Below are positions 10,201 to 18,835 of a stretch of 64,000 nucleotides of DNA, in pieces. The position numbers and the translations under genes were made by a program. The notes under the pieces were generated by a model that was not told the DNA's origin, ran no database searches, and saw nothing but the letters and a program-made list of their open reading frames with translations. This DNA comes from Alphaproteobacteria bacterium (GTDB lineage Bacteria > Planctomycetota > Phycisphaerae > UBA1845): the NCBI GenBank assembly GCA_028285105.1, contig JANQQE010000011.1, positions 447,856-511,855 of the forward strand. Direction: 5' to 3'. Position 1 is the stretch's first letter. Every line of letters begins with the position of its first letter.

Positions 10201-10881
10201 CTTGGACTGTTCAAACTTGCCGCCAAGCGCGCCAATCTGAGCTTCGATCAAACGCTGGTCTGCTCCTTTCACAGTCATGACACGGACATCTTCCCGACCG
10301 GCATTGCGACCGCGATATGCCGGCTGCAATCGATATGCCGGAGAGAACTCACCAGTCCAGCGGACGTGGTATTTGGCTGCAATTGTGTCGCGCGCGTTCA
10401 AGTCACCCCACACGACGTATGTAAACGGGTGAATGTATTGCACGACTTTCAGACCAGCCGCTTCAAGTTCATCGACCCAGCCCGCCTTGGTCGGCCCCTT
10501 CATTTGAATCAGGTGAAGGTCCGGTCCACCCGAGCGACCGGCAATAAACCCGTTGGGCGTCGCTGGTACTCCCGAAAGCGGATCGAACGTCTGCTCGCCG
10601 AGTGTCATGCGATAGGCGTTTGCATAATCCTGCATATCGACACCCGACTGCCGGACGCGATCGCGCTGTGCATCGGTGACTTCCATCCAGACGAACGTAC
10701 CATAGTCCATTGCAGAATCTGCTGCGATGCCCTCAGCCTGAAGTGCTTGCGCCGTCTGCTTCGAAACGCGCACGGCGTGTTTCGGCGCTTCATCCTTTTG
10801 GTCAGAGGCAATTGCATTTGCGCAAAATGGGAATGCCACGGTCAACACCGCAAGCATCCGGGTCGATTTGACTGGCTGCAT
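7297..10881 (-). CDS. Secreted S8 (subtilisin-like) serine peptidase with Fn3-like and terminal dockerin-like segments
   Basis: About 1194 residues from the chosen ATG, which is followed by a clear signal peptide (MLAVLTVAFPFCANAIA) and has TTGGAG 9 nt upstream; 23 codons further upstream lack such support. The catalytic triad is visible: Asp in IIANVDGGIYD (about 309), His in DDHGTH (339) and Ser in GTSMASP (528). Downstream are a proprotein-convertase-like beta domain, an Ig-like segment, a fibronectin-III-like domain (APTLEWNA ... YHWRVRS), a class-I amidotransferase-like fold starting ILLVDDDDNGPD, and a last segment FDMDGDDDIDLFDYLKMQ resembling half a dockerin repeat. Such tails are common on exported Phycisphaerae proteins; their role is unknown. 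Probably an extracellular or surface protease. Confidence 0.9.
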   Translation of the reverse strand: MQPVKSTRMLAVLTVAFPFCANAIASDQKDEAPKHAVRVSKQTAQALQAEGIAADSAMDYGTFVWMEVTDAQRDRVRQSGVDMQDYANAYRMTLGEQTFDPLSGVPATPNGFIAGRSGGPDLHLIQMKGPTKAGWVDELEAAGLKVVQYIHPFTYVVWGDLNARDTIAAKYHVRWTGEFSPAYRLQPAYRGRNAGREDVRVMTVKGADQRLIEAQIGALGGKFEQSKQVSSVFDITGVSIDSSNLEALASIPGVYAVHTVPTDGGLRTEMSSQVNVNNVNGSNQAFPGYSAWLSGVGLDGSGVIIANVDGGIYDTHPDLVNRMLGCTGTTCGGSAVDDHGTHTAAIMAGDGASGTLDSFGFLRGMGVAPGANLVEQVYSPTFTQPNGMLTLMYDSFANGALLSGNSWGPAGTPRGYDDDTMQVDIGVRDSSPGTAGNQEFTYVLSFMNGNGGFQSQGSPDEAKNLFNIGSTKMQTSGGTQILDINDLSSNTAHGPALDGRLIPHMVAPGCYVDSPDSSTGYGLKCGTSMASPQVSGGVALFMEYYRTLPGYVNDPSPALVKAAFLPAAIDLAGFDDADGGTLGHRFDAKQGWGRMDLEAVVDPENTVRYFDNPVVFDNTGEEWNVVLSAEDPAKPIKMMLVWTDAPGHGLGGSTPAWNNDLDLIVESGASTFRGNNFDANGWSQSGGAADTQNNTEGVMIGPTAPGAYTVRVVASNLTSDAIPGVGDATDQDFAFVCYNCAEEPGFTMGADPTSIEVCAPDNAQYTLDIGSILGFSNSIDLAATGEPAGTTVGFSVNPVVPGNSSVMTVSNTGAASAGTYVINVTGTDAITPEVKNINVELGVTTAVPGAATLTSPANGAIDTAIAPTLEWNAAVQGDEYEVQVASDAGFSNIVYSNTTTDTSDAVGSPLDTLTTYHWRVRSTNICGTGSYSATFSFTTSDVPSILLVDDDDNGPDVRGTYESVLNTLGVDFDVWDTNDSDNEPDASQLAQYELVIWFTGDAFGFGSSATAGPGSAGEAALSTWLDNGGCFAISSQDYHYDKGLTNLMTSYMGVSSVTNDTDKSSVTGAGAIFGGMGPYALIHPFTDYSDTITPSGTGEVAFTGNNGNAAVTNSTGDHTAVYMAFPFESIPSAGRLEVMTTILGMCEPDDPFEGYDACMTGPDNGPVAPACTTFDMDGDDDIDLFDYLKMQSTY

Positions 10882-11437
10882 AAAACAATCTCCAAGTAAG
10901 CTGTCGCAAGTTCGGTCGATAACTTGAGCCTGTTGTTCCGTCAGAACCACGTCGTGCGGGTGGATTTCATTCCGACGTCAAAAAAAACCGAACGAATAAA
11001 CAAAATACACCTGCTGCGCGAAGGGGATTCGTTGAGCCATTGAATCCACATCACGACGTTTTCATCAGGCCTGTTTAATCCGATTTGGGAAACCACCACA
11101 TGCGTCATCCTAGCCCAATCCGGTCCGTGGCTGCAACCTGCAATCGAGATTTGGGAATCCGTTCAATCTGGCGGATCAATGAGTTTGGTCGGTGTTGAAT
11201 CCGATTATTGTCTGAATTGTTTCGACCACGACCCGAGATGATTTCAACACCCGAATCCAGCAAGAAATCTGTTGGTCGATGCCTTCCGAAGTGAAGATTC
11301 CGACGTTGAGATTTCGGACGTTAAAGACATTGCGTCCTATGAACTTGGCAAATCGCCACCGATCGTGCCATATTCTTCCGCCCACCCTCCGGGGTTATTG
11401 CCACCGGATTAACGCGGTTGAAACTTGATTTGAAGCC
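10882..11437. other. 556-bp intergenic region, no supported gene
   Basis: This spacer lies upstream of the subtilase and downstream of the next minus-strand gene. The only frame of note (minus, 11176-11385) has no ribosome site or recognisable motif. GATTTGGGAA occurs twice in direct orientation (near 11081 and 11149). I find no convincing promoter hexamers for the subtilase. Confidence 0.5.
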
Positions 11438-12301
11438 CTATTGGCGAAGTCGCAACGCTTCACTGGCAACCACTGTATTTGAATCACTAGAGAGCATATC
11501 CAGCAGTTCCGGCGATTTGAGCAGCGGTTCGCTCTTCATCGTCGCCACCACATAGAACCGTGCCCACCAGTATTGATGATTGGCCATTTGTCGGAGTTGC
11601 TGTTCCACTTGGGTTTCGACAGCATCGCGGGCAATGAATCCGTGTGTTCTTTTCCAATCCGATTCGGACACCACATGCTCGGCCCAGAGGATTTCGCGAA
11701 GCTTTTCAGGATCTCGCATTTGAGATGCCCGCATCATGGTCAGTAGTGCGGTTCCCGGGGACACATCGTACATATGCTTCACCAGTCCCGTTGGCGCCTC
11801 ACGACCCTCCCGCAATTCCGCTGTGATGATCTCTCGATAGATCGAAAAATCCGGCGGCCGCGATGCAGTCTGGTCTTCAAACTCGGCCAGCATGCCCTTG
11901 GTCTGCTTGACGAGACGTTCGTTTTCAGTTTCGAGCAGCGGAATCAATGCGTGGATGACTTCCCCCTCGGTCATCTTGAATTGCCCGATCACCGCACCGG
12001 GAATCATGGAAGCCTTCACACCTTTCGCATCGCCTGCAAATAGAGCGAGTTGCTGAATCAACCCTTGGCGATCCGACCGATCGAATTGCTGCAACTGATT
12101 CCAAATGCGCTCTCGTTCTACCTGATCATTCGCATTGACAAGTTCTGTGAAAATACGTTGCATCTGCTCGTTGGCGACCAGCGGCTGTTTCGAATTGCGA
12201 TCTGCGGCCCGTGCTGAAGAAACGACCATCGCCATAGTGAGGCAAAGAACCACGGCTGGGTCGAATCGAAAGCAATGATTTATTCCCGCGATTGATTTCA
12301 T
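11438..12301 (-). CDS. Secreted helical protein, HEAT-like, unknown function
   Basis: 287 residues. An N-terminal signal peptide (VVLCLTMAMVVSSARA) is followed by an all-helical region with short helix pairs such as VIHALIPLLETENERLVKQ and LLKSPELLDMLSSDSN ... VASEALRL, which resemble HEAT repeats. No catalytic motif is visible. It starts 9 bp after the stop of the alpha/beta-hydrolase gene upstream, so the two are likely co-transcribed. Function is not assignable; periplasmic protein binding would fit HEAT repeats (inference). Confidence 0.65.
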   Translation of the reverse strand: MKSIAGINHCFRFDPAVVLCLTMAMVVSSARAADRNSKQPLVANEQMQRIFTELVNANDQVERERIWNQLQQFDRSDRQGLIQQLALFAGDAKGVKASMIPGAVIGQFKMTEGEVIHALIPLLETENERLVKQTKGMLAEFEDQTASRPPDFSIYREIITAELREGREAPTGLVKHMYDVSPGTALLTMMRASQMRDPEKLREILWAEHVVSESDWKRTHGFIARDAVETQVEQQLRQMANHQYWWARFYVVATMKSEPLLKSPELLDMLSSDSNTVVASEALRLRQ

Positions 12302-12310
12302 GATTGCCCC

Positions 12311-13639
12311 CTACCGAGTGATATTGTTTTCAATGGTCGACTCCATCAGCGATCGAACTTCAACAAAATCGTCTACCTCAAAGTGCGTGGACGTCGCTCC
12401 CCACGGCGTTGTTTCAACGTCGAGTCCAGTCGGAGGTGGGTTTGAATTCGTCACCGGCCCACCATCCAGAAAGAAGTCTTCAAACAGCGTACCATGCTGG
12501 TAGTGGTTCAAATGGTACGCAGTACTCGGTGGCCGGCGCGTTTCCATTGAAGTGTCGATGTCGGAATCATTACCCACGCCATCGACATAAGACGTGTAAG
12601 CAATCGAGAACACACCGAGACCCGCGCGGTTGACGTCCAGTCGATCGGCAAGGTCGTACGTGGAACCACCACCATGGCTGTAACCGAAAATTGCGACCTC
12701 ATCCACCTGTCGATTAACGATCGCATCGGCGATCGCGTCGTATGCGACACCGCTTCCATCCGGGCCTACCACATCCTCGTCGTACATGTGAACATCGTAC
12801 CCAACCGCGTACATGGCGATGCCGACAACGAACGTGCCATGATTTGGATCGACGGGCACGCTGGTTTCCTGCCCTTCACCGCCCAGGGCCATCACCATGC
12901 TCTCGAAAGCGTGAAAAACGATTTCATCTTTCACGACCGAAGTGCCAACGGGTTCTACTGTTAGCACGGCGGTTCCGGGTGTTGCCGATGACCATTCGAT
13001 CCAAAGCGTTATCGCCGATTGCAATGGACCGAAGGGAAGCGCTTCGGTCTTGTCAGAAATGAAAGCAATCTCGGTTCCCGCAGATTTCGTTCGCGTCGTC
13101 CACACCCGCAACGCGCCCTGGCTGCGCCGAAGTGCCAACGATGCGCCGGGCGGATGAACATTCAAGGTCACTTCGATCAGATCATCTTCGCCTTGTAGGT
13201 CAGCATCGCCCGGCAGATTCATGCGGATGCCCGGTCCAAGCAGCGAATCCGTTTCGAGATTTTCTGGCACGGCTGTTCGATCAAAAGGCGAGTAGCCATT
13301 TCCATGCTGCGGTCGATACGCCGTCAGGTTTGCAGTCGATCCAATTGCACCGGTACATCCAGGTGCAAATTCGTCGGAAACGTTTTCAAAAAGAATGGTA
13401 AACAGCGCGAAGTCCCGCAGGTCAATGGCATCGTTGCCATCCAGATCGGCACACTGACACGTCGAAACGGTCAACGGGTCCTGACCCACACAATCTGCGA
13501 ACAGTTCAAAATCACTCGAACCGATCGCCCCATCGCCATCGAAATCGGCACACTGAAACGAACAGGCATCGCCAGCAAATGCCGAAGCTTCAAACCCAGG
13601 AGCGATGGACAATACCAATAGAATTGCAAAGACCCGCAT
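12311..13639 (-). CDS. Secreted alpha/beta-hydrolase-like protein with N-terminal dockerin-like repeats
   Basis: 442 residues. A signal peptide (FAILLVLSIAPGFEASAFA) is followed directly by two calcium-loop motifs, DFDGDGAIGSSDFELF and DLDGNDAIDLRDFALF, arranged like a type-I dockerin module, with paired cysteines (CSFQC, CQC). The C-terminal half has the lipase nucleophile elbow GYSHGGG after VDEVAIF, and a late H in TSTHFEVDDF could be the catalytic histidine. Likely an extracellular lipase/esterase-fold enzyme; substrate unknown. A dockerin-like module at the N-terminus rather than the C-terminus is less usual. It is first in a two-gene unit with the HEAT-like protein. Confidence 0.7.
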   Translation of the reverse strand: MRVFAILLVLSIAPGFEASAFAGDACSFQCADFDGDGAIGSSDFELFADCVGQDPLTVSTCQCADLDGNDAIDLRDFALFTILFENVSDEFAPGCTGAIGSTANLTAYRPQHGNGYSPFDRTAVPENLETDSLLGPGIRMNLPGDADLQGEDDLIEVTLNVHPPGASLALRRSQGALRVWTTRTKSAGTEIAFISDKTEALPFGPLQSAITLWIEWSSATPGTAVLTVEPVGTSVVKDEIVFHAFESMVMALGGEGQETSVPVDPNHGTFVVGIAMYAVGYDVHMYDEDVVGPDGSGVAYDAIADAIVNRQVDEVAIFGYSHGGGSTYDLADRLDVNRAGLGVFSIAYTSYVDGVGNDSDIDTSMETRRPPSTAYHLNHYQHGTLFEDFFLDGGPVTNSNPPPTGLDVETTPWGATSTHFEVDDFVEVRSLMESTIENNITR

Positions 13640-13724
13640 GAATTCCCCTCAACACGATTGCAAAGCGAGACGTCACATACGCCGCCACGTTCGCATCATA
13701 GCAGATTCGGGGAGTGCGTTCATG

Positions 13725-14294
13725 CTAGGCCACAGCGTCCGGCCAAAGCCATCCGAAAAAACCGCCCGTCACGAGTCCGTAAACAAAACCGTCGAAGACG
13801 AATTTTGCCGAGGTTGTCCAGGCAGAACCTTTCCAGATGGAGTTCGGAATGTACCCGACACCGTACCCCAGAAATGCAGCGCCCCCGGAAATCCTGAATA
13901 CGGAAAGATACGAACTTCCCGGCGGAAGGGCTGCGTGCGTCAGATACGCCGCGAAGATGCTGATGAGCATCGAATACAGAAACCACTGCGCCAGCGACGC
14001 CCCCATGCTGACCGTTCCATTGGGCATCACCGTTAAGAAACCGACCGGACCGTTCTTGTACTTCGCGATCATTTCCGGCGTGCCCATTTCCTTCATCGAT
14101 TCAGGACATGGAAAAATATACTCGCCCGGCGGCATGCCGATGTCGCGCATGTACGATGTGAATGCTTCTTCACTCGGAAGTTTGACATAGTCATTTCGAT
14201 GTATCGGGATCAGCATGTGGAGAATCGAACTGACCACAAAGACCCCGCCAGCCGCCAATACAATTGGCAACCACAGTTCCTGTACGAAATGCAT
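13725..14294 (-). CDS. Conserved hypothetical inner-membrane protein
   Basis: 189 residues from an ATG preceded by GGAGG at 9 nt; a longer frame upstream lacks a ribosome site. Membrane segments are visible near residues 8-27 (LPIVLAAGGVFVVSSILHML), 100-122, 132-152 and 165-185. Between the first two is a soluble loop beginning HRNDYVKLPSEEAF, with IGMPPGEYIFPCPESMKEMG. This kind of small membrane protein recurs in planctomycete and proteobacterial genomes without known function. It stands between two minus-strand genes with about 85 and 155 bp gaps. Confidence 0.6.
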   Translation of the reverse strand: MHFVQELWLPIVLAAGGVFVVSSILHMLIPIHRNDYVKLPSEEAFTSYMRDIGMPPGEYIFPCPESMKEMGTPEMIAKYKNGPVGFLTVMPNGTVSMGASLAQWFLYSMLISIFAAYLTHAALPPGSSYLSVFRISGGAAFLGYGVGYIPNSIWKGSAWTTSAKFVFDGFVYGLVTGGFFGWLWPDAVA

Positions 14295-14449
14295 TGTCGA
14301 CGACCTCCAAGAATCAACCTGGACCACCACACATCTTTGATTTTGATAACACGAAGGCGCGTGGTCCAGACTAATCCACACGATTTGGAACAAATCGTTT
14401 GGCAATGCGTCTTGTTGGCGCAGAAATCGGGATCGAAGCCGGTTTGCAA

Positions 14450-15148
14450 CTACTTGCTTACGTAGATCGTTTGACCGCTGCTGTATTTGCAGGGTGGCTG
14501 AGTGAGGAGCAGCACCATGTCGGCGATGGCTCTTGCGGGCAGGGTCTGATCAGCCGGGAACTCTGGAAACGAGGCGCGCAGCATTTCGGTTTCGACGGCA
14601 CCTGGTCCGATAGCAAACGCGCGAATGTTGTGCGGTTTGCCTTCCGTCGCGAGGGCCTTCGTCAGCAGATTGACGTACGCCTTGGTTGCACCGTATGCAC
14701 CGAGTCCGGGAAACGGGTCAGCCGCAGCCATCGATGAAATATTAACGATGGTTCCACCGCCGTTTTTCTTCATCGCGCCGATTGCAAACTTCGAGGTGTA
14801 CGTCGGACCGGCAGCGTTAACGGCGAGCATCGCATCGAACGCTTTGAGGTCGATGTCTTCAACATTCGAAAGAATCGCGTTGCCGGCATTGTTGACCAAT
14901 ACGTCGAGCCTGCCCAACGCGATGACCGTCTTGGTGATGATGTCTTCTGCATCGCCGGCATCGGATACATTGCCAACGATCGGTTCACATTTCGCACCAG
15001 CCGCCCGAATTTCCTTGGCGACGCACTCGAGTTTCTCCGAACTGCGACCGGCGATGGCGACCTCTGCGCCGCTTCGTGCGAATTCCAATGCAATCGCCCG
15101 GCCAATACCGCTCCCGCCACCCGTAATCACCACAGCCTGTTTGCTCAT
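14450..15148 (-). CDS. Short-chain dehydrogenase/reductase (SDR)
   Basis: 232 residues. A classical SDR: cofactor motif TGGGSGIG near the N-terminus, NNAG in VLVNNAGNA, the catalytic Ser in VNISSMAA, YGATK with the catalytic Tyr/Lys, and a PG turn (AIGPGAVETEM). It should oxidise or reduce an alcohol/ketone with NAD(P)H; the substrate is unknown, and FabG-like or sugar reductases are possible. The start is the ATG with GGAGA 5 nt upstream; an in-frame GTG 12 nt earlier is the only alternative. It is divergent from pheS. Confidence 0.9.
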   Translation of the reverse strand: MSKQAVVITGGGSGIGRAIALEFARSGAEVAIAGRSSEKLECVAKEIRAAGAKCEPIVGNVSDAGDAEDIITKTVIALGRLDVLVNNAGNAILSNVEDIDLKAFDAMLAVNAAGPTYTSKFAIGAMKKNGGGTIVNISSMAAADPFPGLGAYGATKAYVNLLTKALATEGKPHNIRAFAIGPGAVETEMLRASFPEFPADQTLPARAIADMVLLLTQPPCKYSSGQTIYVSK

Positions 15149-15307
15149 AAGTGTCTCCACGTGATCATCACCGATAACATCGTATCCGCCGCCCCGTTTC
15201 GCCTCCCTTGAATTCCTGCCAAGTGCAGCCTAAGCTATGCCCCGCTTGACGACAAACAAGCCGTCCAAGTCTACCGAAAGCATTGAATCACAGAAGGTTA
15301 CGATCAC

Positions 15308-16381
15308 GTGGATGTCGGTGAGTTACAAATAACGCTGGATAAGCTGTACAACGACGCCCAATGCGACCTGGCGGCGACCAATTCGCTCGACGAATTGCGC
15401 TCGGTCCGATCGAAATATCTGGGCAAGACCGGTTCGGTCGGCAGCTTGATGGGCACGATCAAAGACTATCCGCCCCAGCAGCGCGGCGAAGTTGGCAAGA
15501 CACTGAACTCAGCCAACAAGGCGATTCAGGAACTCGTCAACGAACACACCGAACGCATCGGAAGTGCCGAAGTCGCAGCCGACGCAGCCACCTCCACCGC
15601 CTTCGACCCCACGCTTCCGGGCGAACGATCGCGATTGGGTTCCGTTCATCCGGTGACGGCTGTCCAGTGGGAAGTGGAAGCGGTGTTCGAGCGCCTGGGT
15701 TTCACCATTGAAGCCGGTCCTGAAATGGAATCGGATTACTACAACTTCGAGGCGCTGAACATTCCACAGATGCATCCGGCCCGCGATTTGCAGGATACGT
15801 TCTGGCTGAAGAACGGGATGCTGCTGCGAACGCAAACGTCTCCGGTGCAGATCCGAGCGATGGAAAAATTCGGCGCACCGCTTCGCTGTATTGTTCCGGG
15901 GCGCTGCTTTCGATACGAAACGATCGATGCGTCGCACGAGAATACGTTTCATCAAGTCGAAGGCTTGATGATCGATCGCAACGTTTCCATCGCGAACCTC
16001 ATCGCGGTGATGAAACTCTTACTGAACGAAGTGCTCCAGCGCGAATTCGAGATTCGACTTCGGCCCGGATACTTCCCGTTCGTCGAACCGGGTTTTGAAC
16101 TGGACATTGCTTGTTTGATTTGCAATGGCAAGGGCTGCGCGACGTGCAAACGCACCGGTTGGCTGGAACTACTGCCGTGCGGCATGGTGCATCCGAACGT
16201 CTTGAATGCCGGCGGGGTCGACGCGAATGAATATGGCGGGTTTGCGTTTGGACTCGGATTGACGCGACTGGCGATGATGAAATTCGGCATTCGCGATATC
16301 CGCGTGGTCAACTCCGGCGATTTGCGCAACCTTGTTCATCCCGAGCGCTGGGCTGGTCCGGTGATCGTAGACAAAGGCTAA
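15308..16381 (+). CDS. pheS: Phenylalanine-tRNA ligase, alpha subunit
   Basis: 357 residues. The N-terminal coiled-coil arm (to about residue 90) is followed by the class II synthetase core with FRYETIDASHENTFHQVEG (motif 2) and FGLGLTRLAMMKFGI (motif 3). The insert CLICNGKGCATCKRTGW is the cysteine cluster found in many bacterial PheS. With PheT it forms the (alpha-beta)2 enzyme that charges tRNA-Phe. Translation probably starts at GTG with AGAAGG upstream, because the nearby ATG is out of frame. pheT starts 26 bp downstream, so the two form an operon. Confidence 0.97.
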   Translation: MDVGELQITLDKLYNDAQCDLAATNSLDELRSVRSKYLGKTGSVGSLMGTIKDYPPQQRGEVGKTLNSANKAIQELVNEHTERIGSAEVAADAATSTAFDPTLPGERSRLGSVHPVTAVQWEVEAVFERLGFTIEAGPEMESDYYNFEALNIPQMHPARDLQDTFWLKNGMLLRTQTSPVQIRAMEKFGAPLRCIVPGRCFRYETIDASHENTFHQVEGLMIDRNVSIANLIAVMKLLLNEVLQREFEIRLRPGYFPFVEPGFELDIACLICNGKGCATCKRTGWLELLPCGMVHPNVLNAGGVDANEYGGFAFGLGLTRLAMMKFGIRDIRVVNSGDLRNLVHPERWAGPVIVDKG

Positions 16382-16407
16382 CTGCCGCATCTTGGAATAT
16401 TTGTGCG

Positions 16408-18807
16408 ATGTTGATTTCCGTTAACTGGCTTCGCGATTACGTTGACATTCCCGATTCGGTTGACGTGCGCGCATTGGCTGAACGCCTCACGATCACGACG
16501 GCAGAGGTCGAAGGCGTCGAGCAAATCAAAACCGATGCCAAGGGTTTGATCGCAGCCCGCATCGTTTCGGTCGATCCAGTCGAGGGCAAACCGAATCTCA
16601 AAAAAGTCGAACTCGATCTGGGTGGCAAGTCGGCAAACGTCGTCTCGGCGGCACCGGTTCTTCGCGTTGATGAGTTGGTCGTCTTCGCCCCGCCGGGCGC
16701 TTCAACTGCAGAAACCGGCAAGATCGAATCTACCACTGTCGCCGATCTGCCGAGCGAAGGGATGATCCCGCCCGGAAGCGCCATCGGCATTCCCGCGAGC
16801 GACAAGGACGCGATCTTCTGCCCACCGTCAATGAAACCGGGCGACGCGATCGATGCCGACATGCTCGAAGATTGGGTCATCGAAATCGACAACAAATCGA
16901 TCACCCATCGCCCCGACCTTTGGGGCCATTATGGCATCGCCCGCGAAGTGGCAGCGATCCTTGGAAAACCATTGAAGCCCTATCCGGTGACCAATCTCGA
17001 AAGACTCGGCGACAAGAAATTGCCGGAAGTTCCGATCACCATCGACGATGCCGATCGAAGTCCGCGTTACAGTGCGCTAAAGATGACTGGCGTCCGCGCC
17101 CAAGCCGCCCCACTCTGGATGCAGACGCGACTCGGGCATGTGGGTCTGCGACCCATCGATTGCCTCGTCGATCTGACCAACTACATCATGGCCGACCTCG
17201 GCCAACCGATGCACGCCTTTGACGGCAGCAAAATCGACTGCATCGAAGTCGGCTTGGCCAACGATGGCGATACGTTCACCACGCTGGACGGTGTCGAGCG
17301 GAAACTTTCCAACGAAGCGTTGATGATTCAATCCGACCGCAAGTCGGTCGCGTTGGCTGGCATCATGGGCGGGTTGGAATCTGAAGTGGCAGAAGAAACG
17401 CAGACGATTCTGCTGGAGTCGGCCAACTTCGAGGCGTCTGGGATTCGCAAGACTTGCGCGGCGCTGGGACTGCGCACCGATGCCAGCGCCCGCTTTGAGA
17501 AATCGCTCGATCCGAACAACACGGTGCTGTCGATTCAAAGGTTTGTGCATCTCGCGTCGGCAGAATTCCCCGAATTGCAAATGGCAAGCCGCCTGTCCGA
17601 TGCGTATCCAAAAAAGTTGGCTGACATTTCGGTCCAAGTCGATCCGCAGCATGTCGCAAAAACGATGGGGCATCCGGTCGACGAAAATCAAATGACGGAC
17701 ATCCTAACGGCGATCGGGTTCGGCGTTGAGTCGAAAAAGGGAAAACTTCACGTCAGCGTCCCAAGCTATCGGGCGACAAAGGACATTTCGATTGCGGCGG
17801 ACATTCTCGAAGAAATCGCCCGCAACGTCGGTTACGACAACATCACCCCGCAACTTCCCGAAGTGCAGGTTCGACACTTCGCAGCCAACCCGCAGCACAT
17901 TGTCGAGCGAAACGCGCTGCGGGCATTCTGCATGGGACTCGGTTACAGCGAAGTGCATCTGTACATCTGGTACGACGAAGATTGGCTAAAGCGGCTGAAC
18001 TTCAAACCCGCCGCCGGACCGGTGCTCGTCAACCCTGCCGCTGCCGGTCAGGAGCAGTTGCGATGTTCGTTGATGCCGGGACTGCTGTTGGCGGCGGACC
18101 GCAACCGATTCCATGCCGAGGCATTTAAGCTGTGCGAGGTCGGTACAGTTTTTAAGAAAGGCCCGGATTCAAAAAATCAATCGCGACACCTGGGCCTGAT
18201 CAGCGCCAAGCGTGGCAAGGGTGGCGACGATGGTTTGTTCGCCGCGATCAAAGGCGACCTGGAATCGTGGGCATGGCAAACGCTTGGGTGCGGGTTGAAT
18301 TATGAGCATGCTTCCAAGGATTCGACCAATCCGTGGACGCATGAGAATAAGACAGCCAATGTTGTTGCGAATGGTATCACGATCGGGACGGTCAGCGTTT
18401 GCCCGCTGGCACTTCGAAAAAATATCGACGAGCATCTTTCGGCATGGAGTATCGCCTGGGCGGAGATCAATCTCGACCTGCTACATGATTTCAAGGTCGA
18501 TTCAAAATCCCTTCGCCGCGTACCCGAGTATCCGGAAGTCGAAATGGATTTTTCGCTCCTCATCGATGCCGGTTCGCCGTACGCTACGGTCAACGAGAAT
18601 CTGGCGCGATTCGACGATCCGTTGCTTCGGCGGGTTACTTACGTCGGAGCGTATGAAGGAAAATCTGTTCCGACGGGCAAGCGTAGTCTGACGTATCGTG
18701 TACTGTTCGGTTCGCCGGAGCGGACGTTGGCTGAGGAAGACGTTAACGCAGTGAAGGCGTCGTTCGAGAAGCATATTGGTGGCTGCGGTTACGAACTGCG
18801 TCGCTGA
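16408..18807 (+). CDS. pheT: Phenylalanine-tRNA ligase, beta subunit
   Basis: 799 residues, full length. The start MLISVNWLRDYVDIP is the typical PheT N-terminus, followed by a tRNA-binding (EMAP-like) domain. The B3/B4 editing region contains HRPDLWGHYGIAREVAA and PMHAFDG, the B5 region SLDPNNTVLSI, and the C-terminal FDX-ACB anticodon-binding domain runs from RRVPEYPEVEMDFSLLID to the end. It lies in an operon with pheS. Confidence 0.97.
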   Translation: MLISVNWLRDYVDIPDSVDVRALAERLTITTAEVEGVEQIKTDAKGLIAARIVSVDPVEGKPNLKKVELDLGGKSANVVSAAPVLRVDELVVFAPPGASTAETGKIESTTVADLPSEGMIPPGSAIGIPASDKDAIFCPPSMKPGDAIDADMLEDWVIEIDNKSITHRPDLWGHYGIAREVAAILGKPLKPYPVTNLERLGDKKLPEVPITIDDADRSPRYSALKMTGVRAQAAPLWMQTRLGHVGLRPIDCLVDLTNYIMADLGQPMHAFDGSKIDCIEVGLANDGDTFTTLDGVERKLSNEALMIQSDRKSVALAGIMGGLESEVAEETQTILLESANFEASGIRKTCAALGLRTDASARFEKSLDPNNTVLSIQRFVHLASAEFPELQMASRLSDAYPKKLADISVQVDPQHVAKTMGHPVDENQMTDILTAIGFGVESKKGKLHVSVPSYRATKDISIAADILEEIARNVGYDNITPQLPEVQVRHFAANPQHIVERNALRAFCMGLGYSEVHLYIWYDEDWLKRLNFKPAAGPVLVNPAAAGQEQLRCSLMPGLLLAADRNRFHAEAFKLCEVGTVFKKGPDSKNQSRHLGLISAKRGKGGDDGLFAAIKGDLESWAWQTLGCGLNYEHASKDSTNPWTHENKTANVVANGITIGTVSVCPLALRKNIDEHLSAWSIAWAEINLDLLHDFKVDSKSLRRVPEYPEVEMDFSLLIDAGSPYATVNENLARFDDPLLRRVTYVGAYEGKSVPTGKRSLTYRVLFGSPERTLAEEDVNAVKASFEKHIGGCGYELRR

Positions 18808-18835
18808 TTCTAAACAAATCCTGCTGGGGCGACGC

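Noticed and set aside
11176..11385. Minus-strand 69-codon frame in the spacer upstream of the subtilase
   Set aside because: No ribosome site and no protein-like conservation signal; treated as non-coding.
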